Below are positions 11,683-22,007 of a stretch of DNA of 64,000 nt, one piece after another; position 1 is the stretch's first letter; every line of letters begins with the position of its first letter. The notes beneath the pieces are model-generated. The model did no database searches. It worked only from the letters and a program-made list of their open reading frames with translations, and had not been told where the DNA came from. Source of the stretch: Symbiodinium sp. CCMP2592 (lineage: Eukaryota; Sar; Dinophyceae; Suessiales; Symbiodiniaceae); contig CAJNDT010002035.1 in the NCBI GenBank assembly GCA_905221615.1, positions 491,501 to 555,500 of the forward strand, given 5' to 3'. A program made the translations under genes and the position numbers.

Positions 11683-11834
11683 TTTTGGCGGCCATAAAAA
11701 TAAATATTTTTTTTTAATGGCGCCATAAATCTGAGAATTTATTGGAAATTATAGAATCCAGGTTGCCATTAAAAAAAAATATTTATTTTTATGGCGGCCA
11801 TAAAAATAAATAATTTTTTTTAATGGCAGCCAAA
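11683..11834. mobile_element. MITE-like foldback element with three related arms
   Basis: Arm 1 (11687-11721) and arm 2 (11765-11799) are inverted copies of a 35-nt A/T-rich sequence ending in GGCGGCC, differing at about two positions. Arm 3 (11793-11827) repeats arm 1 in direct orientation and overlaps arm 2 through the GGCGGCC palindrome. The outer ends read 'ttttggcggcc' and 'ggcagccaaaa', which are inverted complements apart from one base. There is no coding capacity. Confidence 0.75.
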
Positions 11835-12241
11835 ATCGTGTTGTTTTCTTACAGATCCGCTGATATTGGGAGGGGGCCACTATCGCCGATTTTTTTTTAG
11901 GATTTTTGCACTTTTGCATCGCCGAAGCATCTTTTTCAAGCATTTAGCATTTTCTAGCAGCTGCAGCTTATGGAAAAGATAGGGACTGTTCAGAGATTTT
12001 ACCGCCGACTAATTTCATGCCGCTGGGCGGAGATCGATTTCGGTATCCTTGGGGGGGGGGGGGGCGGACGGTAAATCAAGTTAAGTCAAGACTATAGTTT
12101 TGTTCACTGCATGCATGCCGACATCCAGGGTACTAACAAATTACACCGAGCTTGTATTCATTTAATCCAGTCTTCCTTGCAGAAGGCGGCCTTGTACACC
12201 CGCTGCGAACGCCTGACACAAACAAACATACCTCACGACGG
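11835..12241. other. Short AT-rich spacer with a poly-G run
   Basis: No gene is seen. A run of about 13 G lies at 12,052-12,064. Confidence 0.5.
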
Positions 12242-12360
12242 ATCCGCTCACAGAACTTTGAGCGAGTCTGAAGTCTAGCCTGAACAACCATATGCCCTGA
12301 TGGCATATCATTGAATGACCACGCACGAGTATTTGTGCTTGCCCATGTAAGATGCAAACT
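12242..12360 (-). pseudogene. Decayed fragment related to the exon at 21.7-22.0 kb
   Basis: The stretch around 12,290-12,350 ('tgatggcatatcattga', then 'ccacgcacgagtatttgtgc', 'ttgcccatgtaa') matches 21,790-21,846 closely. It carries a 4-nt insertion inside 'ttgaatgacc' compared with 'ttgacc', which shifts the frame. The encoded NDMPSG core is still visible. It is a broken partial copy. Confidence 0.6.
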
Positions 12361-12581
12361 GCATGCTGCTTTATTTACACCTTGCAGCCTCAGCTTTGGC
12401 CAATAAGCCATGCTTTCTGTGCACCATACAGTACACTGCAGTACACCGGGAATTCCGCGAGAATATGATGCGATCTTTCTTTTATGTTGACTCAGCACGC
12501 ATACACTCGATGCCGCAGCAGGCAGTGCATTTGGCTGACACATATGGCGCGTCCGCCGATGGATCCAGTCATTGACACACT

Positions 12582-12787
12582 GATAGCTCTTTCCTCCGGA
12601 ATGAGAGCTTGATAGCTCTTTGCTCCTAGGTCCTAGCTCTTTCGTCTGGATTGACAGATTGATAGCTCTTTCGTCTGAATCGACAGATTGATAGCTCTTT
12701 CGTCCGGATTGACAGATTGATAGCTCTTTCGTCCGGATTGACAGATTGATAGCTCTTTCGTCCGGATTGACAGATTGATAGCTCTGT
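12582..12787. repeat. 29-bp minisatellite
   Basis: Units starting 'gatagctcttt' begin at 12582, 12611, 12661, 12690, 12719, 12748 and 12777. The last interior units are identical (…'cgtccggattgacagatt'), and the first ones are diverged or shortened. Confidence 0.92.
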
Positions 12788-15019
12788 TACCCGACATCGC
12801 CTCCATATAGGATGCCAGTCGCCCTATGAACTTGCACTCGAGTGTGCCCTAGTCGCAGCTGATCCATCACCCCCGGAAAACATGCAATCATTGTCTTGTG
12901 CTTCCACAGGACATTTGCTCTTATGAACGAGAGCATGCAGTCGTCGCCGTGAGTGCAGCCATTCCCCTGCACAACTGATAACACCCTTTGGGCAGAATCT
13001 TTGAAGCCGCACCTCGACGGAACCCCGAATGAAAGAGGATGTCTGATATTCAGGACCCGGCACATGCCTGAAACTTCTGGGTCGTGCTCGTTGCCAACGT
13101 ACATAGACTGACTCGGAACTGGGTTTCTGGTTTATGACCTGTGTAAAGAAGACTTCCGGAGTGACGGATAGTCATACTCAAGTTCGCTTGCATAAGCCTA
13201 TGCAACAACTTTACTCGACAATTGTTAATGTCAGAAACACCTATCGAGAACGACGTATCCCCACACCATCCTTGAAATACTTAGCCATACAGCTTCCGCG
13301 TCTATATGGGCTCGAGTCCAAGGAAACTTAGGTAAGTGTGACACCCGCTTGTAAGAAAGGTCCTGTTGCTGAAGTCAAAAACTGCATCATAAGTCTTAGC
13401 ATGGTGGCCGAAGTCTGGCTTTCGTTGAATGTCCGAGGCTGCGCACACGGCGATTTCTTTTTCAATCCGAAGCCTGCAAGTGAACGTCGGCAGGGCCCAG
13501 AAGCATAATGCACAAGCGGGCACGAAGAATGCATAGATGCCTGGATGTGTGTGTGTGTGTGTGTGCAGCATGGCAATATATACGTATACTTGCGCACAGG
13601 TTGCATGATACGTGTCTCATTGTGTTTCTGCCTCTATATACAGTGCTATAGCAGCTGCTTGGACTACGTGTGCAAGTCTCCTGGCAAGTCGACATAGGTG
13701 CACATATATATATATATATATAACATGTAGCACAAAGTGGCAGTCCATGCATCCTCTGCAGCCACAAAAGTCACGGCATCGAAGACATCAGGCAGGGACA
13801 TGAGATGACGACAGATAGCCGTGTTGCAGGACAGACAGCCATGTCATGTAGATGTGCTATATGACATGTCCATGTACATAAAATTATATTATGTGGAGAT
13901 AGTTTGACTGCAGGCCTGCACATGTGCGGTGAACAGAGCCACGCGAAGACCCTTTGTGCTGCCATTGGCCTCTCTTTTCTCAGCTGAAACCATAAACCCT
14001 GCATGAAGCCTAAATCCCTGTAGATATATAAACCCCATGCAAGCCCTCGACACCAAACCCTCAACCCTTTAATTCATATATAGCATAATTCCTAGAACCG
14101 ACACCCCCCACAAACCCTATAACCGGGCACCGAAGGACCGCTTACAAACCCCTGAGGCCGGCATGCACAGCGACTATAGCAGTGCACAGCTACAGACTGT
14201 CAGGAGGAGCCGACGGTTTAATATTTGGGCTTGTGACAGCTTGTGTATCGGTTTACGGCAGATGCTTCAGCGCTGCCCTCCTGACCGCCACAGAGCTTGC
14301 GCAAGGAGGCCGACAGTATGCATCGCCTGGTTCATCTGAACCCGATGCTCTGCCTCGAGCCTCTTTCTCTTACCCTGCTCCTTCTTCCCGGCGCGATGCC
14401 TCACTCGCTGGCGACCACCGCCGGGCCTGCATGCATATAAGATGTGCGTAGATTTCGACGCGACACGCACTGCAATTACATCCGAGTCGCTCCAGGAACT
14501 CTCCACCATCCCCAGCGGCCGTCCGATCCTGGCTGCAAAGCGCTGCGGCAAATGATGCACGCGACTCGGACTATGCGTCCTCTGATGCCACCACTTGTCC
14601 ATGACCATCACCACGTCGCTGTCGTTTCCGCTCCTAACGTGGAAAACAACCAGGCACTACGGCAACAGAAACCACAACACAACAACTCTCCTCGTTCCAC
14701 TCCGAAGCGTTCCAGGTCGCAGAGGATGACGATGGCTCCTGACGTCGACCACTGAAACGAAACAACAGCCAACTCTCCTTCTTCCAAAAGCAGTCCTCCC
14801 AGGCCTCGCCCGTGGATGCTGATTCTGCAGGTGCAGCTGATGGCTCCTGCATGCAGAACAATACAGCTTCCATATCACCGAAGTGGCACCTCCGAAACTC
14901 CTCCTTGGACCAATCAAGCCAATCGCCAGCTCCCTGCTCCTGTCAAGGCCGATAATTATAAGCCCATGAAGCCAGTACAACGGCACACGATTCGGAAGAC
15001 ATGCACGTCCTCCTTTGTC
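12788..15019. other. Gene-poor spacer
   Basis: No coding frame I trust. It contains a (TG)n tract near 13,543-13,566, a (TA)n tract near 13,704-13,722, and telomere-like CCCTAAAC/CCCTCAAC motifs at 13,990-14,140. Confidence 0.45.
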
Positions 15020-15320
15020 CATGACCACGTGGCTCCCTGCTCATCCTGCGAGTTTGTATATTCGACAATCAGAACTCCCACATGAGATTGAGGCTTATTC
15101 TTCGGTTAGGATCCTTGCACCATGACCATTGCCAATCGGAGCTCTCATCCTGCCAGTTTGCAAGACAAGCGCAGAACTCGCGCATGAGAGTTGTTCTATG
15201 GGGCTACGGTCACAGTCCTTGCTCCATTGCCAATAGGAGCCCTCATCCTGCCAGTTTGTATTGGACAAACTCAGAACTTGCACACGAGAGTTAGTCTGCG
15301 GCTGCGGTCACGGTCCTCGC
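15020..15320. repeat. About 100-bp tandem repeat, three units
   Basis: 'catcctgc(c/g)agtttgta/caa' recurs near 15,040, 15,145 and 15,248, each followed by 'cagaact' and a CACATGAGA/CGCATGAGA-like element. The period is about 100-105 bp. Confidence 0.7.
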
Positions 15321-15722
15321 ACTGCGAAGCCTGCCACCCACTCGACGCCTCCGACCATGAAGCTTTTCCGCCGTCCTGCATGGTGGGCAGCGCTATACTA
15401 CTTCCAGAAAGAGAAAGGCAGTCCTCCGTCTCGGCTTGGTGGTCGGCCACGTCCAACCACCTGCGCGCGGATTGGGGGGTTTCTGGGTCCTGAAACTTCG
15501 ATGCACGCGAACCTGCAGTCCACCACGCCCACGCTTTCCTCGGACTGCTCGATCTTCAAGTCGGCCATGGCCATGGCGAAAAAGGAAACACCCGTTGAAA
15601 GTGTTCTGTCTCTATCTCTGGCTCTCTCTCTCTCTCTCTCTGCCGTGCCAGCATGATGCAGCAGTCTCCAAGTTCAAGGGTGGAAAGTGTTGAACCCAGA
15701 ATTGTTGTTGCATCTCTTTATA

Positions 15723-15850
15723 GGATCCTTCAAGGGGGGAGGGTATAAGGAATCCTTAGGGGACTGTAAGGGAACCTTAGGGAGTACTAGGGAGAATTAG
15801 GGATCACTAGGCTATATACCCCCCTTGGACCCCCCTCCCTTAAGGATACT
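15723..15850. mobile_element. Short foldback element, MITE-like
   Basis: The left end 'ggatccttcaaggggggagg' and the right end 'cctcccttaaggatact' are near inverted complements (ATCCTT, A, AGGG, GGGAGGG cores). The interior is made of short GGGA/TAGGG repeats with a second mirror block 'taccccccttgg'. It is non-coding. Confidence 0.55.
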
Positions 15851-15987
15851 ACAATCTCTAGACTGCTTTGCCGGACGATCCCTTACATTCACGTCATGGA
15901 CACTCTGACACTCTGTAGCCTATGGCCGCGTCATGTCCCAACTTGTGCCTTTGCAAAGACGCTAGAACTTGCGAGGCATATAGGCTG

Positions 15988-16743
15988 TCAAAGAAAACCA
16001 TGCTCTGGTACCGCACATGAACAAACATAGGAAACAGCTAACTTCTGCATGAACCCAACCTCGTCATCAGAACGAGGAGCTGGTTGTTGGTCACCATCAC
16101 CGAGGGCTGCAACTGGACCTGGACGGTCACCATCGCCGAGGGCTGCAACTGGATCACGTGGCACCTTGCGAGGTCGTCCAACTTTTCTGCCAGACATGCG
16201 CCGCTGAGCTGCAGCTTCACCCCTCACTATCGTCGGTGAAGCCCGTATGGCTGCACGGACGTACTTGAGGTTGGCGACAGTCAGTTGCATAAACAAGGCT
16301 GAGTTGATGCCCCACAGGAATGTCATCACCAAGGGCCCCTCGCCGACGTCCGGCATGCACACCGCGACGGTGCGGCTCACGATCCAGGAGTCCTCCTCCC
16401 TGGCGTTGCGGACCTTGTCCGGTCTGTCCGCTTCGGCCTCATCTGCGGCCCGATAGAGAAAGTGCTTCAGGGCTTCGTTGCAGGCTTCTTTTCGCCGGGC
16501 TTTCGTTTCGGGGAAGAAGTGGACGTGGATGTTGTGCTTCGGCTGCTGCCGCTTCTTCTTCATCTGCATGTAGATCCCCGTGGTGAAGCGACACAGATCT
16601 TTGTCCCAGGGCGATAGCTTCAGGTACTCGATGCCATCTACCAACTTCACGTTGGGATACCACGCAGAGAACTTCGCGCTCCGCACACACGTCACCTTGC
16701 AGATCTCGAGGGTCTCTTCCTCGTCGACTTCGTTGTCCGACAT
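15988..16743 (-). CDS. AT-hook-bearing protein, unknown function
   Basis: The frame has 251 residues from ATG 16743. The N-terminus is acidic (SDNEVDEEE). The middle, about 20-165, reads as a folded domain with no family I recognise (aromatic-rich, WYPNVKLVDGIEYLKLSPW, HVHFFPETKARRK). Around residue 185-195 the string GRKVGRPRK matches the AT-hook core GRP(R/K), implying minor-groove DNA binding. A duplicated PVAALGDGD unit follows. The last 20 residues (SYVCSCAVPEHGFL) are less protein-like, so a splice donor may lie near 16,035. Composite GCGAGC motifs lie 52 bp upstream. Confidence 0.65.
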   Translation of the reverse strand: MSDNEVDEEETLEICKVTCVRSAKFSAWYPNVKLVDGIEYLKLSPWDKDLCRFTTGIYMQMKKKRQQPKHNIHVHFFPETKARRKEACNEALKHFLYRAADEAEADRPDKVRNAREEDSWIVSRTVAVCMPDVGEGPLVMTFLWGINSALFMQLTVANLKYVRAAIRASPTIVRGEAAAQRRMSGRKVGRPRKVPRDPVAALGDGDRPGPVAALGDGDQQPAPRSDDEVGFMQKLAVSYVCSCAVPEHGFL

Positions 16744-16794
16744 GCTGGAAAAGCGAGCTCTTGCCCCTGCTGACCCCGACCGCTAACCCCGACC

Positions 16795-16871
16795 GCGAGC
16801 TGTGAGCCCTGCAGCCAAAACCCAGTCAAAGGGACCGCTAACCCCGACCGCGAGCTGTGAGCCCTGCAGCC
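16795..16871 (-). promoter_or_regulatory. Duplicated GCGAGC/GCCCTGCAGCC motif upstream of the AT-hook gene
   Basis: Two near-identical blocks, 16795-16816 and 16850-16871, sit 52 and 107 bp upstream of the ATG at 16743. Each reads GCGAGCTGTGAGCCCTGCAGCC. Confidence 0.45.
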
Positions 16872-17014
16872 AATTCAAGTTGTACTGGCGCATGATAAGC
16901 GCAGCCCAAGATTGACGCGTCTGCAAACAGCACATGTACACCGTATTTTTAACGCCTGGCCTCATCATACTCTGCGGCTTCTGCATGCAGAAGCAGCAAC
17001 TATAAATGTGGTCA

Positions 17015-17260
17015 TTAGTCGAGCTCCGACAAACCGTCCGAGGCTATGCCTCGGGCATGAAACGATGCTTTGCCCAATCCGGGGCCTCTGCCCTTGGCAA
17101 GACCTTGGCCCTTCTCAGATCCCCCGCCCTTGGCACCATATACTTTCCACTGCTGGTGGCATTCATGACAAGAATGCCGACCGGGATGCTGGCTGCAGGG
17201 CCGCTTGCGACCACACAGACCGATTCCGCAATAAGAACAGATAGCTTTGGGAACATCCTG
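17015..17260 (-). CDS. Terminal exon with Cys/His zinc-binding cluster
   Basis: An 82-residue segment starts just after a splice-acceptor-like site (ccagctgctgtgcag|G at 17,262) and ends at 17015. It contains C-x2-C (CSYC), C (GLCG), C-x2-H (PCSQH), H (GRH) and C-x2-C (CHEC) in 30 residues. A Gly/Lys-rich tail follows. The spacing suggests a compact zinc-binding module. I could not locate upstream exons with confidence. Motif copies (GCGAGC/GCCCTGCAGCC) lie at 17,519-17,569. Confidence 0.4.
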   Translation of the reverse strand, partial: QDVPKAICSYCGIGLCGRKRPCSQHPGRHSCHECHQQWKVYGAKGGGSEKGQGLAKGRGPGLGKASFHARGIASDGLSELD

Positions 17261-17421
17261 CACAGCAGCTGGCCGAGGTAACTGCTGGAAGAGCTACTAT
17301 ATAGTACCTGTATACAGCTACAACAACGAAGATGATTATGAAAGTGCAGAGGGTCTACCTTCGGTGACGGTTAACGCCCCCTCCCCTTCCGAGTTTTGAA
17401 AACCGACATGATATAGTGAAT

Positions 17422-17452
17422 GCCTATATATATATATATATATATATATAGG
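17422..17452. repeat. (TA)n microsatellite
   Basis: An uninterrupted TA-dinucleotide run. Confidence 0.9.
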
Positions 17453-18147
17453 TTGATGAGTGTCATTGCATGGTGTTGCTGTTGCACACGCGAAATGATG
17501 ATCATCATATGCTGGGAAGCGAGCCGTTCGCCCTGCTATCCCCGACCGCGAGCTGTCAGCCCTGCAGCCAATTCAACATGAAACACAGACCCTGACGTTA
17601 AGTGCCCATGAACATGCACAGAAAAAGCCGCTGAACCGCGGCCTGCGGACGAAAGAGGCCGGGGCAATCACGGCGAAGAATGTGGTAGAGCCGCTGCTTC
17701 TGGTGCACAGGCTGACCCTGCAGCCAATTGGCAACCTGGTCGTCCGTCATTCCACCCAGGTCCGCCATCAGTCAGAGCGCGAAACAGTCGGGAAGAGCTG
17801 GGGGAGCTGTCCGACCGGATTGGGCAGTTATGCAATGTCGTGTCTTCTTGTTTGTGGTCTCATCAACATGCAGAGCACGACGTGTATACTGGGTCATGCA
17901 AGTTCTCCGGCCAGCATGCAGCTGAACAAAACACAGGCAGATCCTAAACAACTTTTGTTTCTCACACGACGCAGGCTTCGGGGTGTTTTCAAAACTCATG
18001 ACAAGAAGGCTCGGCAAAACGGAGTCGACACGAAGGCCACAGCATGAGTACAGATGTACGTGTGCATGGCGCCTGCATGTGGCTGAGTCAACATGGTTCC
18101 TACCAAAATCGGCCTCTCTGCTTGGCGACATGGCGTGATTCGCACGT
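17453..18147. other. Intergenic spacer with a composite motif block
   Basis: It contains GCGAGC cores at 17519 and 17548 followed by GCCCTGCAGCC ending 17569. No gene is recognised between there and 18,147. Confidence 0.45.
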
Positions 18148-20895
18148 CTAGGCAACCTTAGCCTTCTTGGACAGAGGCTGCAACAGCTCCACTGGTGCTG
18201 GCGACTTGTTCCCGGGACGATAGAGCACGAGGGACTCGTTCTGGGAGATCTTCTTGAAATTCTTGATGACGGGCAGCTCGAATGGATCTGCTGGCTTCGC
18301 CGGAATCCCAACCAACTCACAGTTGGCTTCCTTGCGAACGGCGGAAGGTCGCATTAACCATGATGGGTTCAAGAAGCCCTCGCATGTAGCCGTGGGCCAT
18401 GTGGTCACCGGGGAAAGGATGACCCAGACGTCCTTGCCTGCTAAGGTTGTTCGTCCCACCACAATGGAGTTGCTCGGGTCCTCGGCGGCGGAACGGATCT
18501 CAATCCTTGTCGTCGTCACCGGAAGCTGAAGCTGCCTAACGGCCAAGTCTTCATGGGCACGAACATCCCTCGGCTTCTGGTAGACAATCAACCCGAGAGC
18601 CACCGATTTTGCACCCATGAGTTTCTCGAATTGCTCCTCCATGGCATGCACGATGCGAGCTCGGAGAAGAAGTGCCTGCATCTCGAAAGACTTGAAGCCA
18701 ACAACTGACGGCCAGGAATCGAATCGCACTGGATCACTTCGTGGAGCACTCTGTTTCCAGTGCCCGTCCAAGAAGGACTGTGCGGAGCCCTCAACCTGTG
18801 ACCCGTCTTGGAGCTCCAAGACCACTTTCTCGGCACCCACTACTTTCACTGTGGCTTGCAGACCGTCTGCCTTGCGCTCCACGAAGTCCCCCACCCGAAA
18901 GCCTTTGGAAACCACGCGAGCAGCGTTGACAACTGCTCCACTGGCATCTAGCTCGTGAATTGGCCTAAATGAGACGAGCGAGCTGTTGGTTACATTGGGA
19001 GAATGTGCAGTCTATAGGGCTACCGAACATGCACTTGCAACCAACCAACTCAGGCTGGTGCTGAAGAACTTCCACTGCAGGGGTGGGTTTCTTGGGCGAC
19101 ACGGTCGAGGTTTTCGGTTTCGGCGTCCAGGAATGGGGTATGACACGACCGATCTTCTGGCTGAGTGCTTCCAGTGCCGCATGGCAAGCCGAAGCCACGT
19201 CCTAGTGACATCGCATAAATCTGGTTCATATAGCTTCGGTTATTGGTTTTCTATAGGCCTTCTACAATATGAGGGCTATGGGAAATATCTGAGGCCATAT
19301 ACGTCAGACAACCTGAAACGTTCTCGGCATCGGTATACCTATATACTTCTTGAGAGCACTATAGTCCTCATATTTGCGGAATTTCTTCACAAGCACCAAC
19401 GCAGCCACTTCCTGTTCCAGAAATGCCATGGCTTCTTGCGCTTGGATAGAATCGATGCCTTCCTTCGCCAAGATCTGCCTGAACTGGATGAAGGCATCCT
19501 CTGCTTCATCCAACTTCACAACCGCATCTCTGGAGCTCAGGATCTTACGGACATCGCTGGCCGTGACTGCCTTGCTGTTTTCTTCACAATACGCAAGCTT
19601 CAGCATCGCATGTTTGAAAAGAACTCGGGGCTTCTGACCTTTCGCGTCGGCGGAGATAGCATCCCACCATTCCATACCCAGAACACGGTCACGCCTGCCG
19701 TGTGTTCTGATGTGCGCCTCGGAGTCCAGAAGGAACGAAGTCGAGGAAGATGCCGGAGACAAGCCACCCGCTGCCTGCAGGACGAAACGGAAGATGAAGC
19801 AAACCCAACCAGCACAAGGCGGTTTGCTGCGAAGTATTTCCTTGGAAACGTCCTCATACTTCACCTGGTTGGTCCCGTTGAGCTGCATGAAGCCCTGGAC
19901 GGACAAGAGGATCTTCTTCGCAATCTGCATTTCATCTTCGGGTTTCGAGATCTGTCCGCAAGCGTTGCCTGCGGCCTGGAACAAAGTCGCGAACTTAACG
20001 AACTCATCCTGGATCTCATGACCGACGATAACCCATTCGATTCCTTCGGTGATCCTGCAGAGAACGACTTTGTCACACACCGCCAAGGTGTGTGGTAGAC
20101 ACAGTCGTTATTATAAACTCCGAAAGCATAAACCCCCAACGCCTTTTCATGGAGTTTGCTGAATGCTTTTCTTGATGTGTTTCACGTTGTTCTGTGTTTC
20201 TGCAGTGTCAATGTTTGTTTGTTGATTATGTTTAGTGTCTTTGCTGGTCGTTTTAATTGCAAGTTTGTATTGTGCTTCTATAGATACGTACATGCATAAA
20301 TACATGCATACATATACATATACATACATACATACATATACGTATTACAAACACACACTTCTTGCGAAGGAAGCTTCGCGTCAGCTAAAGCGGCGTCGAC
20401 CTCCCGAACCTTCTCGATGTTCAAGAATCCGTCGGAAGTCAACGCAGCATTTGCGTGAGCCAGCTTCGCCACCACTAGCCGAAATGCTTGGTTGGTGTGT
20501 GAGCCCAGGATGGTGGAGTAGCGCAGCGGGCCAAGGCTGAGTGGTGCCAGTTTGCCGCCTGCTCTGTCAATCACTGCCTTGTTGAAGGCCCGGGTGGCGT
20601 CGCCGCGGGAATCAGGGGGGCATTCGAGGCATACCGACTTGCACTGTCCGGGGACAAACCCCAGAGATGCTAGTGAGCTCAAGAGCTCGTGGCAGTGTTC
20701 CGCGCTCACTCCTTGTCCGTCCCTGTTGAGTTCGTGGCAGCCTATGTGCTCGCATCGGATGCGCTGTTTGTACGCAAAGCTGTGCTTGAGGAGGTATTCC
20801 AGGAGGCAATCCATACCCTGCACCAAGCTGCCACTCTCGGCTTTGGCCAGGAAAGCCGCGATGTTTGTTTTGTGCTCGGCATTCAAGGTGGGCAT
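18148..20895 (-). CDS. Four-exon gene, unknown function, basic C-terminus
   Basis: Exon 1 runs 20895-20359 (ATG 20895; CEHIGCHELNRDGQG, then FNKAVIDRAGGKLAPLSLG). The donor GT follows the SQE codons and the intron contains a TACATACA microsatellite. Exon 2 runs about 20054-19336 (acceptor ctctgcag; ITEGIEWVIVGHEIQDEF through AEDAFIQFRQILAKEGID). Exon 3 runs about 19202-19026 (acceptor cactag; DVASACHAALEALSQK, Lys/Pro-rich end). Exon 4 runs 18964-18148 (acceptor catttag; VGDFVERKADGLQATVKVV, which resembles a small beta-barrel, then a folded region ending LSKKAKVA, NLS-like). The phase at the exon 1/2 junction is not resolved, so the splice ends are approximate. I do not recognise the family. 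Nuclear location is inferred only from the basic tail. Confidence 0.6.
20284..20345. repeat. TACATACA/TATACA microsatellite inside intron 1
   Basis: A tetranucleotide-rich run lies directly after the exon 1 donor of the gene 18148-20895. Confidence 0.85.
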
Positions 20896-20942
20896 CGCGG
20901 CACTACCATATAAAACACACTAGCATGCAACCCTAAGAAGCT

Positions 20943-20990
20943 GCGAGCAAAAGCCCTGCAGCCAAAGGCGCGAGCAAAAGCCCTGCAGCC
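20943..20990 (-). promoter_or_regulatory. Two copies of GCGAGC-AAAA-GCCCTGCAGCC
   Basis: GCGAGCAAAAGCCCTGCAGCC occurs twice (starting 20943 and 20969), 48 bp upstream of the ATG at 20895. This is the cleanest example of the composite motif. Confidence 0.5.
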
Positions 20991-21160
20991 ACTGATACCC
21001 CGAGTGTACACGAGACGCTGCCAGATTCATGTGCAGGCATGGGGAAGCATGCACTTGCACGAACTTTAGATAGCAGCATTTTTTCAAGCCTGAAGATCCA
21101 CGGATGCATAGATGGCCCCCCTCAAAATTTCGCACCATGTGCATGGTCTACGTACAGTGC

Positions 21161-22007
21161 TCACTCCTCAGGATGCATGAAGTATTTTCGGAGTGTCACT
21201 TCAGAAGGCCTAGACTTTCTAGTGACGCGGCGGGACGGCTTAACCGAACTCACAAGATCATCACCCCACAGCCATCCGACCACATCCGGTAGAACGCCAC
21301 CCGTGAAGGAGGCAACGAGCTCCATGCTCTGGCCCGGCGTGATCTTTCCGGCTTCGACAAAGTGAGAACGGAACTCCGCCCGAAGCATCTTCACATGGAC
21401 ACATTTCGCATCAGGAAACGTGATGGAGCACAAGTGGATCCCAGTGACGCAGGAACGAGCTTGGAACCTGCATGTGTGTAAAAAGGAATATAGACATCAA
21501 GAGAGTCTGCAGTGTTTTCGGTTAAGTATTATAGAGTCTCTCAATAATATGAACATCAAAAGAGCCCCGCTATAAGCCCCCATCATGAACTGAACAGAAA
21601 CTGGCCCAAACCTGTACCCAAACCAAGACTTCCACCTCAAAATGAAAAACCCACAAAATGCAGACTGTATATTGGCACAGCTACACTACAGCATTCTCGC
21701 TGGGAACGTGCGCCGCGTGAATCGAGAGCAACAACGCCGGCCCGATTTCCCGAACCATGATTTTGTGCATGGCGCTAGTCTGGAAGATCATGATCCCTGA
21801 TGGCATATCATTGACCACGCACGAGTATTTGTGCTTGCCCATGTAAATGAAATGGATGCCGGCTCGAATGCGTTCGTTCTGCTTCTCACGCAGGGGCGAC
21901 CACTCCGACATGGGAGGGAGGCCGTCGGCCCATCGCCAGGTCTTACCCAGCACACACAGTTCGAACCGACGCAGGCTCGACATGGTGCCCTGGCTTTCGG
22001 CGTTCAT
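21161..22007 (-). CDS. Two-exon gene, unknown function
   Basis: Exon 1 starts at ATG 22007 and runs to about 21690 (LGKTWRWADGLPPMSEW, IHFIYMGKHKYSCVVNDMPSG, ending SENA before a GT). Exon 2 begins after a clear acceptor (pyrimidine tract then catgcag at about 21,478) and runs to 21161 (RSCVTGIHLCSITFPDAKC, ELVASFTGGVLPDVVGWLW). Repeat R1 occupies most of the intron. The junction phase is unresolved. Exon 1 has a decayed relative near 12.3 kb, so this is a multi-copy gene or a mobile segment. The function is unknown. Confidence 0.5.
21551..21695. repeat. Dispersed repeat R1, copy 2 (intronic)
   Basis: It is homologous to 9,061-9,215, with the same order of 'agccccgctataagccccc', 'cccaaacctg', 'aaaaacccacaaaa' and 'gcagactgtatatt'. 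It overlaps the intron of the gene 21161-22007. Confidence 0.85.

Noticed and set aside
18986-20098. Plus-strand 370-codon frame
   Set aside because: It is the antisense of exons 2 and 3 of the minus-strand gene, whose splice sites and composition are far better.
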